From NCBI RefSeq assembly GCF_011008945.1, contig NZ_WYCT01000015.1:1-45064 (forward strand): DNA of 45,064 bases, in the 5' to 3' direction. How positions within the stretch are numbered: position 1 is the first letter of the stretch; each line of letters opens with the position of its first letter. Below are positions 8,229-16,539 of the stretch, piece after piece. The stretch comes from Streptomyces harenosi. Lineage in GTDB: Bacteria; Actinomycetota; Actinomycetes; Streptomycetales; Streptomycetaceae. The translations under genes and the position numbers were made by a program. Below the pieces are notes generated by a model, which made no database searches, was not told where the DNA came from, and saw nothing but the letters and a program-made list of their open reading frames with translations.

Positions 8229-9644
8229 TCAGACCGCGATGGGCGTGTAGACGGAGTTCTTCCGGGCGCTCTCCTCCACCGCCGCCAGCACGCGCTGCAC
8301 CTGGAGTCCCTCGGCGAAGGACGGCTCGGGCTGCCGGCCCTCGGCGATGGCGTGCACCAGGTCCCGCGCCTGGTGGACGAAGGTGTGCTCGTAGCCCAGG
8401 CCGTGGCCCGGCGGCCACCAGCCGTCCAGGTAGGGGTGGTCGGACTCGGTGACGAGGATGCGGCGGAACCCGGCGTGCGTCCCGGGTTCCGTGCCGTCGT
8501 GGTACGACAGCTCGTTCAGGCGCTCCAGGTCGAAGGCGAGGGAGCCGCGTTCGCCGTTGAGCTCGATGCGCAGGGCGTTCTTGCGGCCGGTGGCGTACCG
8601 GGTGGCCTCGAAGGAGGCGAGAGCCCCGGAGGGGAAACGGCCGGTGAACAGGGCGGCGTCGTCGACGGTGACCTCCCCGGTGCCGCCGTCGGCCTGGACG
8701 GCGGACAGGCCCTGGGCGGTGCGGCCGGGCAGCGGGCGTTCCCGTACGAAGGTCTCGGTGAGGCCCGAGACGCCCGCGAGGTGCTCGCCGGCCAGGTACT
8801 GGGCGAGATCGACGATGTGCGCCCCGAGGTCGCCGAGCGAGCCGGAACCGGCCTGCTCCTTGCGCAGCCGCCAGGTCAGCGGCGCGGCGGGGTCGACCAG
8901 CCAGTCCTGGAGGTAGGTCACCCGCACGTGCCGGAGCCTGCCGATACGGCCCTCGGCGACCATGCGCCGGGCCAGCGCGGTCGCCGGGACCCGGCGGTAG
9001 TTGAAGCCCACCATCGCCAGCTGCCCGCGCGCGTCGGCCTCCCGCGCGGCCCGCACCATCGCCTCGGCCTCCGCCACGGTGTTCGCCAGGGGCTTCTCGC
9101 ACAGGACGTGCTTGCCCGCGGCGAGCGCGGCCAGCGCGATGTCGGCGTGGCTGTCGCCCGGGGTGCAGATGTCGACGAGGTCGATGTCGTCCCGTTCGAC
9201 CAGCGCGCGCCAGTCGGTCTCGGCCGACGCCCAGCCGTGCCGGTCGGCCGCCGCGCGGACGGCGGCGGCGTCCCGGCCGCAGATGGCGGTCAGTTCGGGG
9301 CGGAGCGGCAGGTCGAAGGCGCGGCCCGCGGTGCGCCAGCCCTGGGAGTGGGCGGCGCCCATGAAGGCGTAGCCGACCATGCCCACGCGCAGCGGCGGCC
9401 TGGCGGACCCGGTCGCGACCGCCGGGACGGCGGCGGTGGCGGTCTCGGTGCCCGCGCCGCCGGTGCCGGCCGCGGGGGCGACGGCCGTCCCCGTGGCGCC
9501 GGCACCGGCCACCGGGGCGGCGACCGCCGCCGGGGCACCGGCGGCCACCGGGGCGGGAGCCGCCCCCGTGATGTGGCCGGCGGTCACGGTCCCGGCGGCG
9601 GCTGCCTCCGCCTCCGCCCCCTCGGGCTGCTGCGGCTGTCCCAT
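8229..9644 (-). CDS. Gfo/Idh/MocA-family sugar dehydrogenase with Ala/Gly-rich N-terminal extension
   Basis: 471 aa. The conserved protein begins near residue 83 with a Rossmann segment RVGMVGYAFMGAAHSQGW, has the diagnostic CEKPLANT motif, the DLGAHIVDLAQYL catalytic stretch and a C-terminal alpha/beta domain. Enzymes of this family oxidise or reduce sugars and inositols with NAD(P), including oxidation at C3 of glucosides. The ~80 residues before it are an Ala/Pro/Gly/Val/Thr low-complexity tail. The tail is retained because ATG 9644 has GAGGAGGACATCCGC in front and no internal start has a comparable site. It probably supplies or consumes the 3-keto sugar handled by the neighbouring isomerase and DUF1080 protein. 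Confidence 0.88.
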   Translation of the reverse strand: MGQPQQPEGAEAEAAAAGTVTAGHITGAAPAPVAAGAPAAVAAPVAGAGATGTAVAPAAGTGGAGTETATAAVPAVATGSARPPLRVGMVGYAFMGAAHSQGWRTAGRAFDLPLRPELTAICGRDAAAVRAAADRHGWASAETDWRALVERDDIDLVDICTPGDSHADIALAALAAGKHVLCEKPLANTVAEAEAMVRAAREADARGQLAMVGFNYRRVPATALARRMVAEGRIGRLRHVRVTYLQDWLVDPAAPLTWRLRKEQAGSGSLGDLGAHIVDLAQYLAGEHLAGVSGLTETFVRERPLPGRTAQGLSAVQADGGTGEVTVDDAALFTGRFPSGALASFEATRYATGRKNALRIELNGERGSLAFDLERLNELSYHDGTEPGTHAGFRRILVTESDHPYLDGWWPPGHGLGYEHTFVHQARDLVHAIAEGRQPEPSFAEGLQVQRVLAAVEESARKNSVYTPIAV

Positions 9645-9840
9645 GCGGATGTCCTCCTCGTGTCGTGGCGCGGTGGGGGGTGGGCCCGCCCCGCGGTGCC
9701 ACCCGGCGGATCCGCCCGGTGGGCACGCCGTGCGCGGCGTCCCCTTGTCCGGCGGCCCGCTGCCGGCGGCGCCCTCCCGGCGGTCCCCTCCGGGGCGGCC
9801 CCGTACCGACGGGCTGGTCAGGCCCGCGGGGCCGGGCTCC

Positions 9841-10896
9841 TCACTGGAAGCCGGTGGACATGTACTCGTCGACGTTCTCCTTGTCGACGACGGCCGAGTA
9901 CAAGGTGATCGACGACGGGATCTCGTGTTCGGCGAGGCCGCTGACGCCCCTGCCCTGGCCCAGGGCGCGGGCGAGGTCGATGGCGGAGGCGGCCATGGTC
10001 GGCGGGTACAGGACGGTCGCCTTCAGCACGCCGTCGTCCCGCTTGATGGCCTGGAAGGCGGAGAGCGCGCCCGCGCCGCCGACCATCAGGAAGTCGTCGC
10101 GGCCCGCCTGCTCGATGGCGCGCAGGGCGCCGACGCCCTGGTCGTCGTCGTGATTCCACAGCGCGTCGAACCTGGACTGGGCCTGGAGCAGTTGGGCCAT
10201 CTTGGCCTGCCCGGACTCGACGGTGAAGTCCGCGGCCTGGCGGGCCACCTTCTTGATGTTCGGGTAGTTCTTCAGGGCGTCGTCGAAGCCCTGGGTGCGC
10301 TGCCGGGTCAGTTCCAGGTTGTCCAGGCCGGCCAGCTCCACGACACGGGCGTCCGGCTTGTCCTTGAGCTTCTCGCCGATGTAGTGGCCGGCGTTGAGGC
10401 CCATGCCGTAGTTGTCGCCGCCGACCCAGCAGCGGTACGCCTGCGGGGTGTTGAAGACCCGGTCCAGGTTGACGACGGGGATGCCGGCCCGCATCGCCTT
10501 CAGCCCGACCTGGGTGAGCGCCTTGCCGTCGGCGGGCAGCACCACCAGGACGTCGACCTTCTTGTTGATGAGGGTCTCGATCTGCCCGATCTGCTGGGCG
10601 GTGTCGTTGGAGCCCTCGGTGACCTCCAGGGTGACGTCGGAGTACTTCCCGGCCCTCTTCTTGGCCTGGTCGTTGATGGCGTTGAGCCAGCCGTGGTCGG
10701 CGAGCGGGCCCGCGTAGCCGATGGTGACCCGCTTGCCGGGCTTGTCGTCGGCCGGCCGGGTGTCCGCGGCCGGCTCCGCGCCGTCGGGGTCGTCGGGCTC
10801 GTTGCTGGTGCACCCGGTCAGGACCGCACCGGCGGACACGGCGGCGGCCCCGAAGAGCAGTCCTCTGCGGCTGGTGAAAGGCGACGGCTCTGGCAT
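9841..10896 (-). CDS. Sugar ABC transporter substrate-binding lipoprotein
   Basis: 351 aa. The N-terminus has Arg-Arg followed by a hydrophobic stretch and lipobox LTGC, so the mature protein is lipid-anchored and may leave by the Tat route (SRRGLLF). The rest is a ribose-type periplasmic-binding fold (KRVTIGYAGPLADHGWLNAI, INKKVDVLVVLPADG, GIPVVNLDR, DALWNHDDDQGVGALRAI). The start ATG 10896 follows GAAAGGG; a longer upstream frame overlaps the permease gene and is not the start. It is 17 bp downstream of the permease gene. The 196 bp before the oxidoreductase gene contain no gene I can support. Confidence 0.92.
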   Translation of the reverse strand: MPEPSPFTSRRGLLFGAAAVSAGAVLTGCTSNEPDDPDGAEPAADTRPADDKPGKRVTIGYAGPLADHGWLNAINDQAKKRAGKYSDVTLEVTEGSNDTAQQIGQIETLINKKVDVLVVLPADGKALTQVGLKAMRAGIPVVNLDRVFNTPQAYRCWVGGDNYGMGLNAGHYIGEKLKDKPDARVVELAGLDNLELTRQRTQGFDDALKNYPNIKKVARQAADFTVESGQAKMAQLLQAQSRFDALWNHDDDQGVGALRAIEQAGRDDFLMVGGAGALSAFQAIKRDDGVLKATVLYPPTMAASAIDLARALGQGRGVSGLAEHEIPSSITLYSAVVDKENVDEYMSTGFQ

Positions 10897-10913
10897 GGCG
10901 GTGAACCCTTTCG

Positions 10914-11933
10914 TCAGGTCGTGCTCGCGGTACGGCGCTGGACCAGCACGGCGGCGACGATGATCGCGCCCTTGGCGATCTGCTGGACGTCGCTCTGCAG
11001 GTTGTTCAGGGCGAAGATGTTGGTGATCGTGGTGAAGATCAGGACGCCGAGCACGGAGCCGACGATGGTGCCGCGCCCTCCGCTCAGCAGCGTTCCGCCG
11101 ATGATCGCGGCGGCGATGGCGTCGAGTTCGTAGAGGTTGCCGTTGGTGTTCTGGCCGGAGCCGGACAGGACGATCAGCAGGAAGGCGGCGATGCCGCAGC
11201 ACAGTCCGGACAGCAGGTAGAGGTAGAGCCGCTGGCGGCGCACGTCGATGCCGGCGAGCCGGGCCGCCTCCGCGTTGCCGCCGACCGCGACCGTGCGGCG
11301 GCCGAAGGTGGTGCGGTTGAGCAGCAGCCAGCCGGCGAGGGTGACGACCGCGAAGACCAGCACCAGGGGCGGGATGCCGAGGACGTACGCGTCGCGCTCA
11401 CCGAGGTCGAGGACGCCCTCGACGGTGACGATCTGCGTCTTGCCGTCGGTGATCTGCAGGGCGAGGCCGCGCGCCGAGGCGAACATGGCGAGGGTGGCGA
11501 TGAACGGGACCATCGCCCCGTAGGCGATGAGCACGCCGTTGACCAGCCCGCAGCCCACCCCGACGACGACCGCGGTGAAGAGGATGCCGCCGAAGCCGTA
11601 CTCCTGGGTGGCCACCGTGGTCGCCCACACCGAGGCGAGCGCGACGATGGCGCCGACCGACAGGTCGATGCCGCCGGAGACGATGACGAAGGTCATGCCG
11701 ACGGTGACGACACCGATCACCGACGCCTGGGTGAGGACGAGTTGCAGGTTGCGGGTGTCGAGGAACTCGTCGGGCCGGGTGATGCCGCCGATGAGGACCA
11801 GGACGGCGAGCACCCCGAGCAGGGACAGGGTGCGCAGGTCGGCGCGGCCCATCAGGCCCCGCCGGGCGGGCGGGCCGTCCACCGCCGCCGTGTTGCCGGT
11901 GCCGCCCCGTGGCGGGGACACGTGCTGCGTCAT
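10914..11933 (-). CDS. Sugar ABC transporter permease (ribose/xylose type)
   Basis: 339 aa with about nine to ten membrane segments and the family landmarks MTFVIVSGGIDLSVGA, GNAEAARLAGIDV and AIAAAIIGGTLLSGGRG. The short cytoplasmic N-terminus starts at ATG 11933. This ATG overlaps the TGA of the ATPase gene (ATGA), so the two are translationally coupled. Together with the ATPase and the lipoprotein it forms a complete CUT2-type importer with a homodimeric permease. Substrate cannot be read from the sequence; the downstream enzymes suggest a glucoside or a keto sugar. Confidence 0.93.
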   Translation of the reverse strand: MTQHVSPPRGGTGNTAAVDGPPARRGLMGRADLRTLSLLGVLAVLVLIGGITRPDEFLDTRNLQLVLTQASVIGVVTVGMTFVIVSGGIDLSVGAIVALASVWATTVATQEYGFGGILFTAVVVGVGCGLVNGVLIAYGAMVPFIATLAMFASARGLALQITDGKTQIVTVEGVLDLGERDAYVLGIPPLVLVFAVVTLAGWLLLNRTTFGRRTVAVGGNAEAARLAGIDVRRQRLYLYLLSGLCCGIAAFLLIVLSGSGQNTNGNLYELDAIAAAIIGGTLLSGGRGTIVGSVLGVLIFTTITNIFALNNLQSDVQQIAKGAIIVAAVLVQRRTASTT

Positions 11934-13447
11934 GACGCCGGGGTTCCTTCCATCACGAGGTCGAGTACGCGGTGTTCGTCGAGTTCGGGGGCGGGCGCCT
12001 CGTGCACGACGCGGCCCTCCCGCAGCACCAGCACGCGGTCGGCGAGGCCGAGGACCTCGGGCACCTCGCTGGAGACCAGCAGCACGGCCAGGCCCTCGTC
12101 GGCCAGGCGCCGGATCACGGCGTACAGTTCGGCGCGCGCGCCGACGTCGACGCCGCGGGTGGGTTCGTCGAGCAGCAGCACCCGGCAGCCGCGCAGCAGC
12201 CAGCGGGCCAGGACGGCCTTTTGCTGGTTGCCGCCGGACAGGGTGCGCACCGGCACGGCAGGGTTGTCGGGCCGGAGCGACAGTTCGCGGGTGGCGGCCC
12301 GGGCGGCGCCCCGTTCGGCGCCCCGGTCGATCCAGCCGCCGCGCGCGAAGCGGGACAGGGAGGAGACGGTCACGTTGCGGGTGACGGACTCCAGCATGAG
12401 CAGGGCCTGGGCCTTGCGTTCCTCCGGGGCGAGGCCGAGTCCGGCGCGGACGGCCGCCCGTACGCTGCCGGGGCGCAGCGGCCGGCCGCCGACGAGCACC
12501 CGGCCGGCGGTGGGCCGGCGCGCGCCGTAGATCGTCTCCAGGATCTCCGACCGGCCGGAGCCGACGAGTCCGGCGAGCCCGAGGATCTCCCCGGGGCGGA
12601 CCTCCAGGTCGAGGGGGGCGAACTCGCCCTCGCGCGCCAGCCCCCGCACCTGGAGCACCGGGTCCCCGCCGGGCGCTGCCGCCGGCCGCCGGGGGAAGAC
12701 GTACTCCACGTTCCGGCCCGTCATCAGCGCGACCACCTCGCTGGTCGGTGTGGTCTTCGCGGGCAGCCCGCCGGCGACGGCCCGGCCGTCCTTCAGGACG
12801 GTGACCCGGTCGCCGATGCGGCGGATCTCCTCCAGGCGGTGCGAGATGTAGACGACGGCGACGCCGTCGGCGGTGAGGTCGGCGACGATGCGGAAGAGGT
12901 TGTCGACCTCCTCGGGGTCGAGCGCGGCGGACGGCTCGTCCATCACGATCAGCCGGACGTCGTGGGAGAGGGCCCGGGCCATCGACACGATCTGCTGCTG
13001 CGCGGCCGGCAGGTCGCCGACCGGACGGGCCGGATCGATCTCGGGGTGGCCCAGCCGCTTCAGCAGCGCTGCCGTGGAGGCGCGGGCGGCCTTGCCGCGG
13101 ACGACGAAGCCGGCGGTGGTCGGCTCGTGGCCGAGGTGGACGTTCTCGGCCACCGACAGGTGCTCCACCAGGTCGAGTTCCTGGTAGATGGTGGCGATGC
13201 CCAGGCGCATGGCGGCCACCGGCGAGCGCAGCGTGACGTCTTCGCCGCGCCAGCGGAGGCGGCCGGTGTCGGGCTGGTGGGCGCCGGCCAGGACCTTGAT
13301 GAGGGTGGACTTCCCGGCGCCGTTCTGGCCGAGCAGGCAGTGCACCTCTCCGGCCTGGACCTCGAGGTCGACACCGTCGAGGGCCCGGACGCCGGGGAAG
13401 GACTTGGTGATGCCGGACATGCTGAGCAGCGGTGGTTCTGGTGCCAT
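11930..13447 (-). CDS. Sugar ABC transporter ATPase with two ABC domains
   Basis: 505 aa, two tandem nucleotide-binding domains as in RbsA/XylG proteins. Domain 1 has Walker A GQNGAGKST, the altered signature LPAAQQQIVSMARAL and Walker B LIVMDEPSAAL. Domain 2 has a degenerate Walker A (GLVGSGRSE), a full signature LSGGNQQKAVLARWL and Walker B LLLDEPTRGVDVG. This asymmetry is normal for CUT2 ATPases. The ATG at 13447 is preceded by GAGGGGACCTCAC. It lies 168 bp downstream of the ROK gene and overlaps the permease gene by 4 bp. Confidence 0.94.
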   Translation of the reverse strand: MAPEPPLLSMSGITKSFPGVRALDGVDLEVQAGEVHCLLGQNGAGKSTLIKVLAGAHQPDTGRLRWRGEDVTLRSPVAAMRLGIATIYQELDLVEHLSVAENVHLGHEPTTAGFVVRGKAARASTAALLKRLGHPEIDPARPVGDLPAAQQQIVSMARALSHDVRLIVMDEPSAALDPEEVDNLFRIVADLTADGVAVVYISHRLEEIRRIGDRVTVLKDGRAVAGGLPAKTTPTSEVVALMTGRNVEYVFPRRPAAAPGGDPVLQVRGLAREGEFAPLDLEVRPGEILGLAGLVGSGRSEILETIYGARRPTAGRVLVGGRPLRPGSVRAAVRAGLGLAPEERKAQALLMLESVTRNVTVSSLSRFARGGWIDRGAERGAARAATRELSLRPDNPAVPVRTLSGGNQQKAVLARWLLRGCRVLLLDEPTRGVDVGARAELYAVIRRLADEGLAVLLVSSEVPEVLGLADRVLVLREGRVVHEAPAPELDEHRVLDLVMEGTPAS

Positions 13448-13615
13448 GTGAGGTCCCCTCGGCGGGCGTGGTGCGGGCCGGTGTCAGGGCGGAGCGGAGC
13501 AGGCAGAGCAGAGCGGTACGGTCGGGGCGGAGCGTGACGGAGCAGGGCAGAGCAGGGCAGGGCAGGGCGGTGCGCTGTGCTGTGCGGTGCTGGTGACGTG
13601 GTGCTGCTGAGCCGG
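13448..13615. repeat. Imperfect short-repeat leader between the ROK and ABC ATPase genes
   Basis: Between the ROK stop and the ATPase start the plus strand is built of short degenerate repeats of GAGCAGGGCA, GGGCAGAGCA and GTGCTGTGCG type (about 13490-13600). No ORF is supported. As transcribed from the minus strand it would form a C-rich, G-poor leader. It could hold the ABC promoter or a ROK operator, but I see no clear -10/-35 pair. Confidence 0.5.
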
Positions 13616-14806
13616 TTACGCGGGCGAGAACAGGTGGTCGCTGATGAGCCGGGCTCCGCCGATGACTCCGGCGGTGGGGCCCAGCTCCCCGAGGACGATG
13701 GGGAGGTTGCCGGTCGCCAGGGGCAGCGACTGGCGGTAGACCTGGGTGCGGATCGCGGCGAGCAGGGTGTGGCCGAGGCCGGTCACCCCGCCGCCGATCA
13801 CCACCAGGCCCGGGTTGAAGAAGCTGACCAGGCCGGCGATGACCTGGCCGGTGCGGGTGCCGCCCTCGCGGATCAGGTCCAGGGCGGTGGCGTCGCCCGC
13901 GGCGGCAGCGGCGGCGACGTCGGCGGCACCGAGGGCCCCGTTCGTCTCCAGCCGGGTCGCCAGCTCCGGGGACAGGCCCTGCTGGGCGGCCTCCGTGGCG
14001 TCGCGGGCGAGTGCCGCGCCGCTGAAGTGGGCCTCCAGACAGCCCCGGTTGCCGCAGGCGCAGGGGCGGCCGTCGGGCACGGCCTGGATGTGCCCGATGT
14101 CGCCCGCGCTGCCCGTGGTGCCGCGGTGGACGCCGCCGCCGACGACGATGCCGCAGCCGATGCCGGTGCCGATCTTGACGCAGAGGAAGTCGGCGACGGT
14201 GCGGGCGACGCCCGCGTGCTGCTCCCCCAGCGCCATGAGGTTCACGTCGTTGTCGACCATGACCGGGCAGCCGAGTTCCTGGCTGAGCGCCTCGCGCACC
14301 GGGAAGCCGTCCCAGCCCGGCATGATCGGCGGGGCCACCGGCACGCCCTCGGGGAAGCGGACCGGCCCGGGGACGCCGATACCGGCGCCGTCGAAGCCCT
14401 CGGCGAGGCCCGAGGCCCTCAGCTTGGCGGCCATGGACAGTACCTGCTCGAAGACCGCGACCGGTCCCTCGCGGACGTCCATGGGCTGGTTGATGTGCCC
14501 GAGGATCTCCAGCTCGGCGTTGGTGACGGCGACGTCGACCGAGGTCGCGCCGATGTCGACGCCGAGGAAGCGCAGCCCGGGGTGGAGCCGGATGTTGTGG
14601 GAGCGGCGCCCGCCGCGCGAGGCGGCGAGACCGTCGGCCACGACCAGCCCCGTCTCCAGCAGGCGGTCCACCTCCACGGCCAGTTTGGACCGCGAGAGGT
14701 CGACCTGATCGCCGAGCTGGGCGCGGGAGTGGGGGCCGCCGTCGCGCAGCAGCTTCAGCAGCCGGGCCTGGTGGGCGTTGGCGGGTCGCGCGGTCATGCG
14801 TCTCAC
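13616..14806 (-). CDS. ROK-family transcriptional regulator
   Basis: 396 aa. An N-terminal winged helix-turn-helix (about residues 5-75: LLKLLRDGGPHSRAQLGDQVDLSRSKLAVEVDRLL in pieces) precedes a ROK sugar-kinase-like domain (FLGVDIGATSVDVAV, GIGVPGPV, VDNDVNLMALGE) and the ROK zinc motif CACGNRGCLEAH. The motif that is usually ExGH reads GDIGH here, so a conservative Glu-to-Asp change removes the exact kinase signature, which fits a pure sensor-repressor. GTG 14806 is favoured because GGAGG lies 5 nt ahead; ATG 14797 is 14 nt from it. It is the first gene of the minus-strand run and probably represses it until a sugar is present. Confidence 0.92.
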   Translation of the reverse strand: MRRMTARPANAHQARLLKLLRDGGPHSRAQLGDQVDLSRSKLAVEVDRLLETGLVVADGLAASRGGRRSHNIRLHPGLRFLGVDIGATSVDVAVTNAELEILGHINQPMDVREGPVAVFEQVLSMAAKLRASGLAEGFDGAGIGVPGPVRFPEGVPVAPPIMPGWDGFPVREALSQELGCPVMVDNDVNLMALGEQHAGVARTVADFLCVKIGTGIGCGIVVGGGVHRGTTGSAGDIGHIQAVPDGRPCACGNRGCLEAHFSGAALARDATEAAQQGLSPELATRLETNGALGAADVAAAAAAGDATALDLIREGGTRTGQVIAGLVSFFNPGLVVIGGGVTGLGHTLLAAIRTQVYRQSLPLATGNLPIVLGELGPTAGVIGGARLISDHLFSPA

Positions 14807-14878
14807 GAGCCCCTCCCCGCCTCAATGGCCTGTGCGCACCGGTTTCCGGCCACCTTCCGTGGCCTGCTTTCGGAGGGG

Positions 14879-14907
14879 AACGTAGCAGCGGCCGCCGACC
14901 GTGGGAA
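14879..14907 (-). promoter_or_regulatory. Candidate promoter of the ROK gene
   Basis: On the minus strand TTCCCA (14907-14902), a 17-nt spacer and TACGTT (14884-14879) match a housekeeping-type Streptomyces promoter. Transcription would start near 14872, giving a leader of about 66 nt before the ROK start. Confidence 0.4.
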
Positions 14908-15048
14908 GAAGTCGCGCACGAATTGCCGTCAACTTTCTCCACTGAGAGGACAAAGCGCGGCGGGTGGCACCCCGTCAGGGGCACGGCGCGGGGGCGGAGC
15001 GGGACTCGGGAGGCCGCGGGGCGCCGCCGCGGGCGGAGGGAAATCCGC

Positions 15049-15612
15049 TTGGCGCGCGTCGTGTCCGTGTGTCACCGTCGCGCGGTGTCGTCCTCACGAT
15101 CGGAACTGGTGGCGTGGCAGTGGGATCTGACGTGGTCGCTCTTCGAGTACCACGCCGAGCGCCTGGGGGAGGCGGACTTCCTGTGGGAGCCGGCTCCGCT
15201 GTGCTGGACCATGCGGCGCCGGGCCACGGGAGGGTGGGTGCCGGACTGGGCGGACACCGAGCCCGATCCCGTCCCGGTGCCCACCGTCGGCTGGCTGACC
15301 TGGCACATCGGCTGGTGGCTGGGGGTGGCCGCCGACCACGTGGCGGGCCGGACCCCGCGCGACCGCGGTGAGGTCGTGTGGCCGGGCCCCGGCGATCCGG
15401 CCGTCGCCTGGCTGCGCGGTCTGCGCGAGGAGTGGTCCGCCGCGGCGCGAGGGCTCACCGACGCGGACCTCGACCGCACCGCGCCGTTTCCCTGGGCGCA
15501 CGATCCGCAGCACACCGTCGCCCACATGCTGGCCTGGGTGAATGCCGAGCTGATGAAGAACGTGGCCGAGATCGGCCAGCTCCGCCTGCTGAGGGCCGCC
15601 TCCGCCCGGTGA
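15049..15612 (+). CDS. DinB-family protein (DinB_2, putative metal-binding four-helix bundle)
   Basis: About 187 aa. The conserved core starts SSSRSELVAWQWDLTWSLFEYH and carries the histidine-containing helices typical of DinB/YfiT proteins: TWHIGWWLGVAADHV and HTVAHMLAWVNAELMKN. The family often binds a divalent metal and includes mycothiol-dependent enzymes, but the function of this subgroup is unknown. Start choice is uncertain. TTG 15049 has GGAGGG 8 nt upstream; GTG 15085 would fit the conserved core but has no ribosome-binding site. It is divergent from the ROK gene and convergent with the GntR gene. Confidence 0.8.
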   Translation: MARVVSVCHRRAVSSSRSELVAWQWDLTWSLFEYHAERLGEADFLWEPAPLCWTMRRRATGGWVPDWADTEPDPVPVPTVGWLTWHIGWWLGVAADHVAGRTPRDRGEVVWPGPGDPAVAWLRGLREEWSAAARGLTDADLDRTAPFPWAHDPQHTVAHMLAWVNAELMKNVAEIGQLRLLRAASAR

Positions 15613-15617
15613 GACCA

Positions 15618-15650
15618 CCGGGGCCCGCCGCGCCGCGCCGGGCGCCCCGG
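15618..15650. terminator. Hairpin between convergent DinB and GntR genes
   Basis: CCGGGGC (15618-15624) pairs with GCCCCGG (15644-15650) around a G+C-rich loop of 19 nt. It sits directly after the DinB-like stop and before the GntR stop, as a bidirectional terminator would. No U-tract follows, which is common in Streptomyces. Confidence 0.4.
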
Positions 15651-15669
15651 CCCTGGGTACCGCTCGGCG

Positions 15670-16347
15670 TCAGGAGCGCGCGCGCTCGTGGTACGAGCGC
15701 CGGGTGTGCTCGGTGTGCTCGCGCATCAGCCGCGTCGCGCGCTGCTCGTCGCGGTCGGCGATCGCCGCGATCAGCTCCCGGTGCTCGATCCAGGACTGCC
15801 TGCCGCGCCGGCGGGCGATGGGCGTGTAGTACCAGCGCACCCGGCGGTCGACCTGCTGCGCGAGTTCGGCGAGGACCGCGTTGCCGGCCAGCTCCATCAC
15901 CTTGGCGTGGAAGCGGGCGTTCAGGGCGACGGCGCCGTCCACGTCGTCGGCGGCCACCGCCCGCTCGCCCGCGGCGCACAGCTCCTCCAGTCCGGCGATG
16001 CCCGCGTCGTCCGCGCCGGCGGCGGCGAGCCGGGCGGCCTCGGCCTCCAGCAGCGTACGGACGGTCAGGAGCTGGTCGGCCTCCTCCTCCGTGGGCTCGT
16101 GCACGAACGCCCCCTGGGCGGGCCGGAGATCGACCCACCCCTCGGTGTTCAGCCGTTGCAGCGCCTCGCGGACCGGCTGGCGGGAGACGCCGAGGTGGCC
16201 GGCGAGTTCGCTCTCCACCAGGTGCTGGCCGGGCCGCAGGGCGCGGGTGGTGATGAGTTCGAGCAGCGCCTCGTAGACACGGTCGCGCAGGGGGCCGGGG
16301 CGTTCGAGTCTGGGTACCGCCCCCTGGGGCAGTCCGGTCGACAGCAT
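15670..16347 (-). CDS. GntR-family regulator (FadR/FCD subfamily)
   Basis: 225 aa. A winged helix-turn-helix spans about residues 15-80 (RDRVYEALLELI, GQHLVESELAGHLGVSRQPV, REALQRLNTEGWV), followed by an all-helical FCD ligand domain (RTLLEAEAARLAA, FHAKVMELAGN, HRELIAAIADRD). FCD regulators usually sense small organic acids and bind metal through His/Asp. ATG 16347 has GGAGGGGACGCG upstream. The FabH-like gene lies 192 bp upstream on the same strand, but a good promoter in between suggests separate transcription. Target genes are not evident. Confidence 0.9.
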   Translation of the reverse strand: MLSTGLPQGAVPRLERPGPLRDRVYEALLELITTRALRPGQHLVESELAGHLGVSRQPVREALQRLNTEGWVDLRPAQGAFVHEPTEEEADQLLTVRTLLEAEAARLAAAGADDAGIAGLEELCAAGERAVAADDVDGAVALNARFHAKVMELAGNAVLAELAQQVDRRVRWYYTPIARRRGRQSWIEHRELIAAIADRDEQRATRLMREHTEHTRRSYHERARS

Positions 16348-16408
16348 CGCGTCCCCTCCCGGGCAGGGCCGTGCGCGGCGGCGGCGACAGCCGGATGACA
16401 GTAAAGAA

Positions 16409-16437
16409 AGTCTAAATTGTCGTTCGTCTACAGTCTA
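16409..16437 (-). promoter_or_regulatory. Candidate promoter/operator of the GntR gene with three GTCTA boxes
   Basis: Minus-strand TAGACT (16437-16432), 17 nt, TAGACT (16414-16409) gives a plausible -35/-10 pair. The same pentamer GTCTA (plus strand) occurs at 16410, 16426 and 16433, the last two as GTCTACAGTCTAC. These direct repeats in the promoter may be an autoregulatory operator. Confidence 0.4.
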
Positions 16438-16539
16438 CGGTCGCGTCGCACCGCTCTTCCGGGGGCCGGGCCCAGGGCAGGAACGTCGCCCGGCGCCCGG
16501 CACCGGGGGCGTCCCGGCGGCCGGGCGGGCGCCGCCCGC

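Noticed and set aside
9645..9840. Possible terminator or second promoter between the binding-protein and oxidoreductase genes
   Set aside because: G+C-rich inverted matches are present but none better than background, and no -10/-35 pair was found.
10914..14984. A very long minus-strand open frame (over 1,300 codons) spanning the ABC and ROK genes
   Set aside because: Only its last ~340 codons are the real permease. The rest is Arg/Pro/Gly-rich and out of frame with the recognisable ATPase and ROK proteins.
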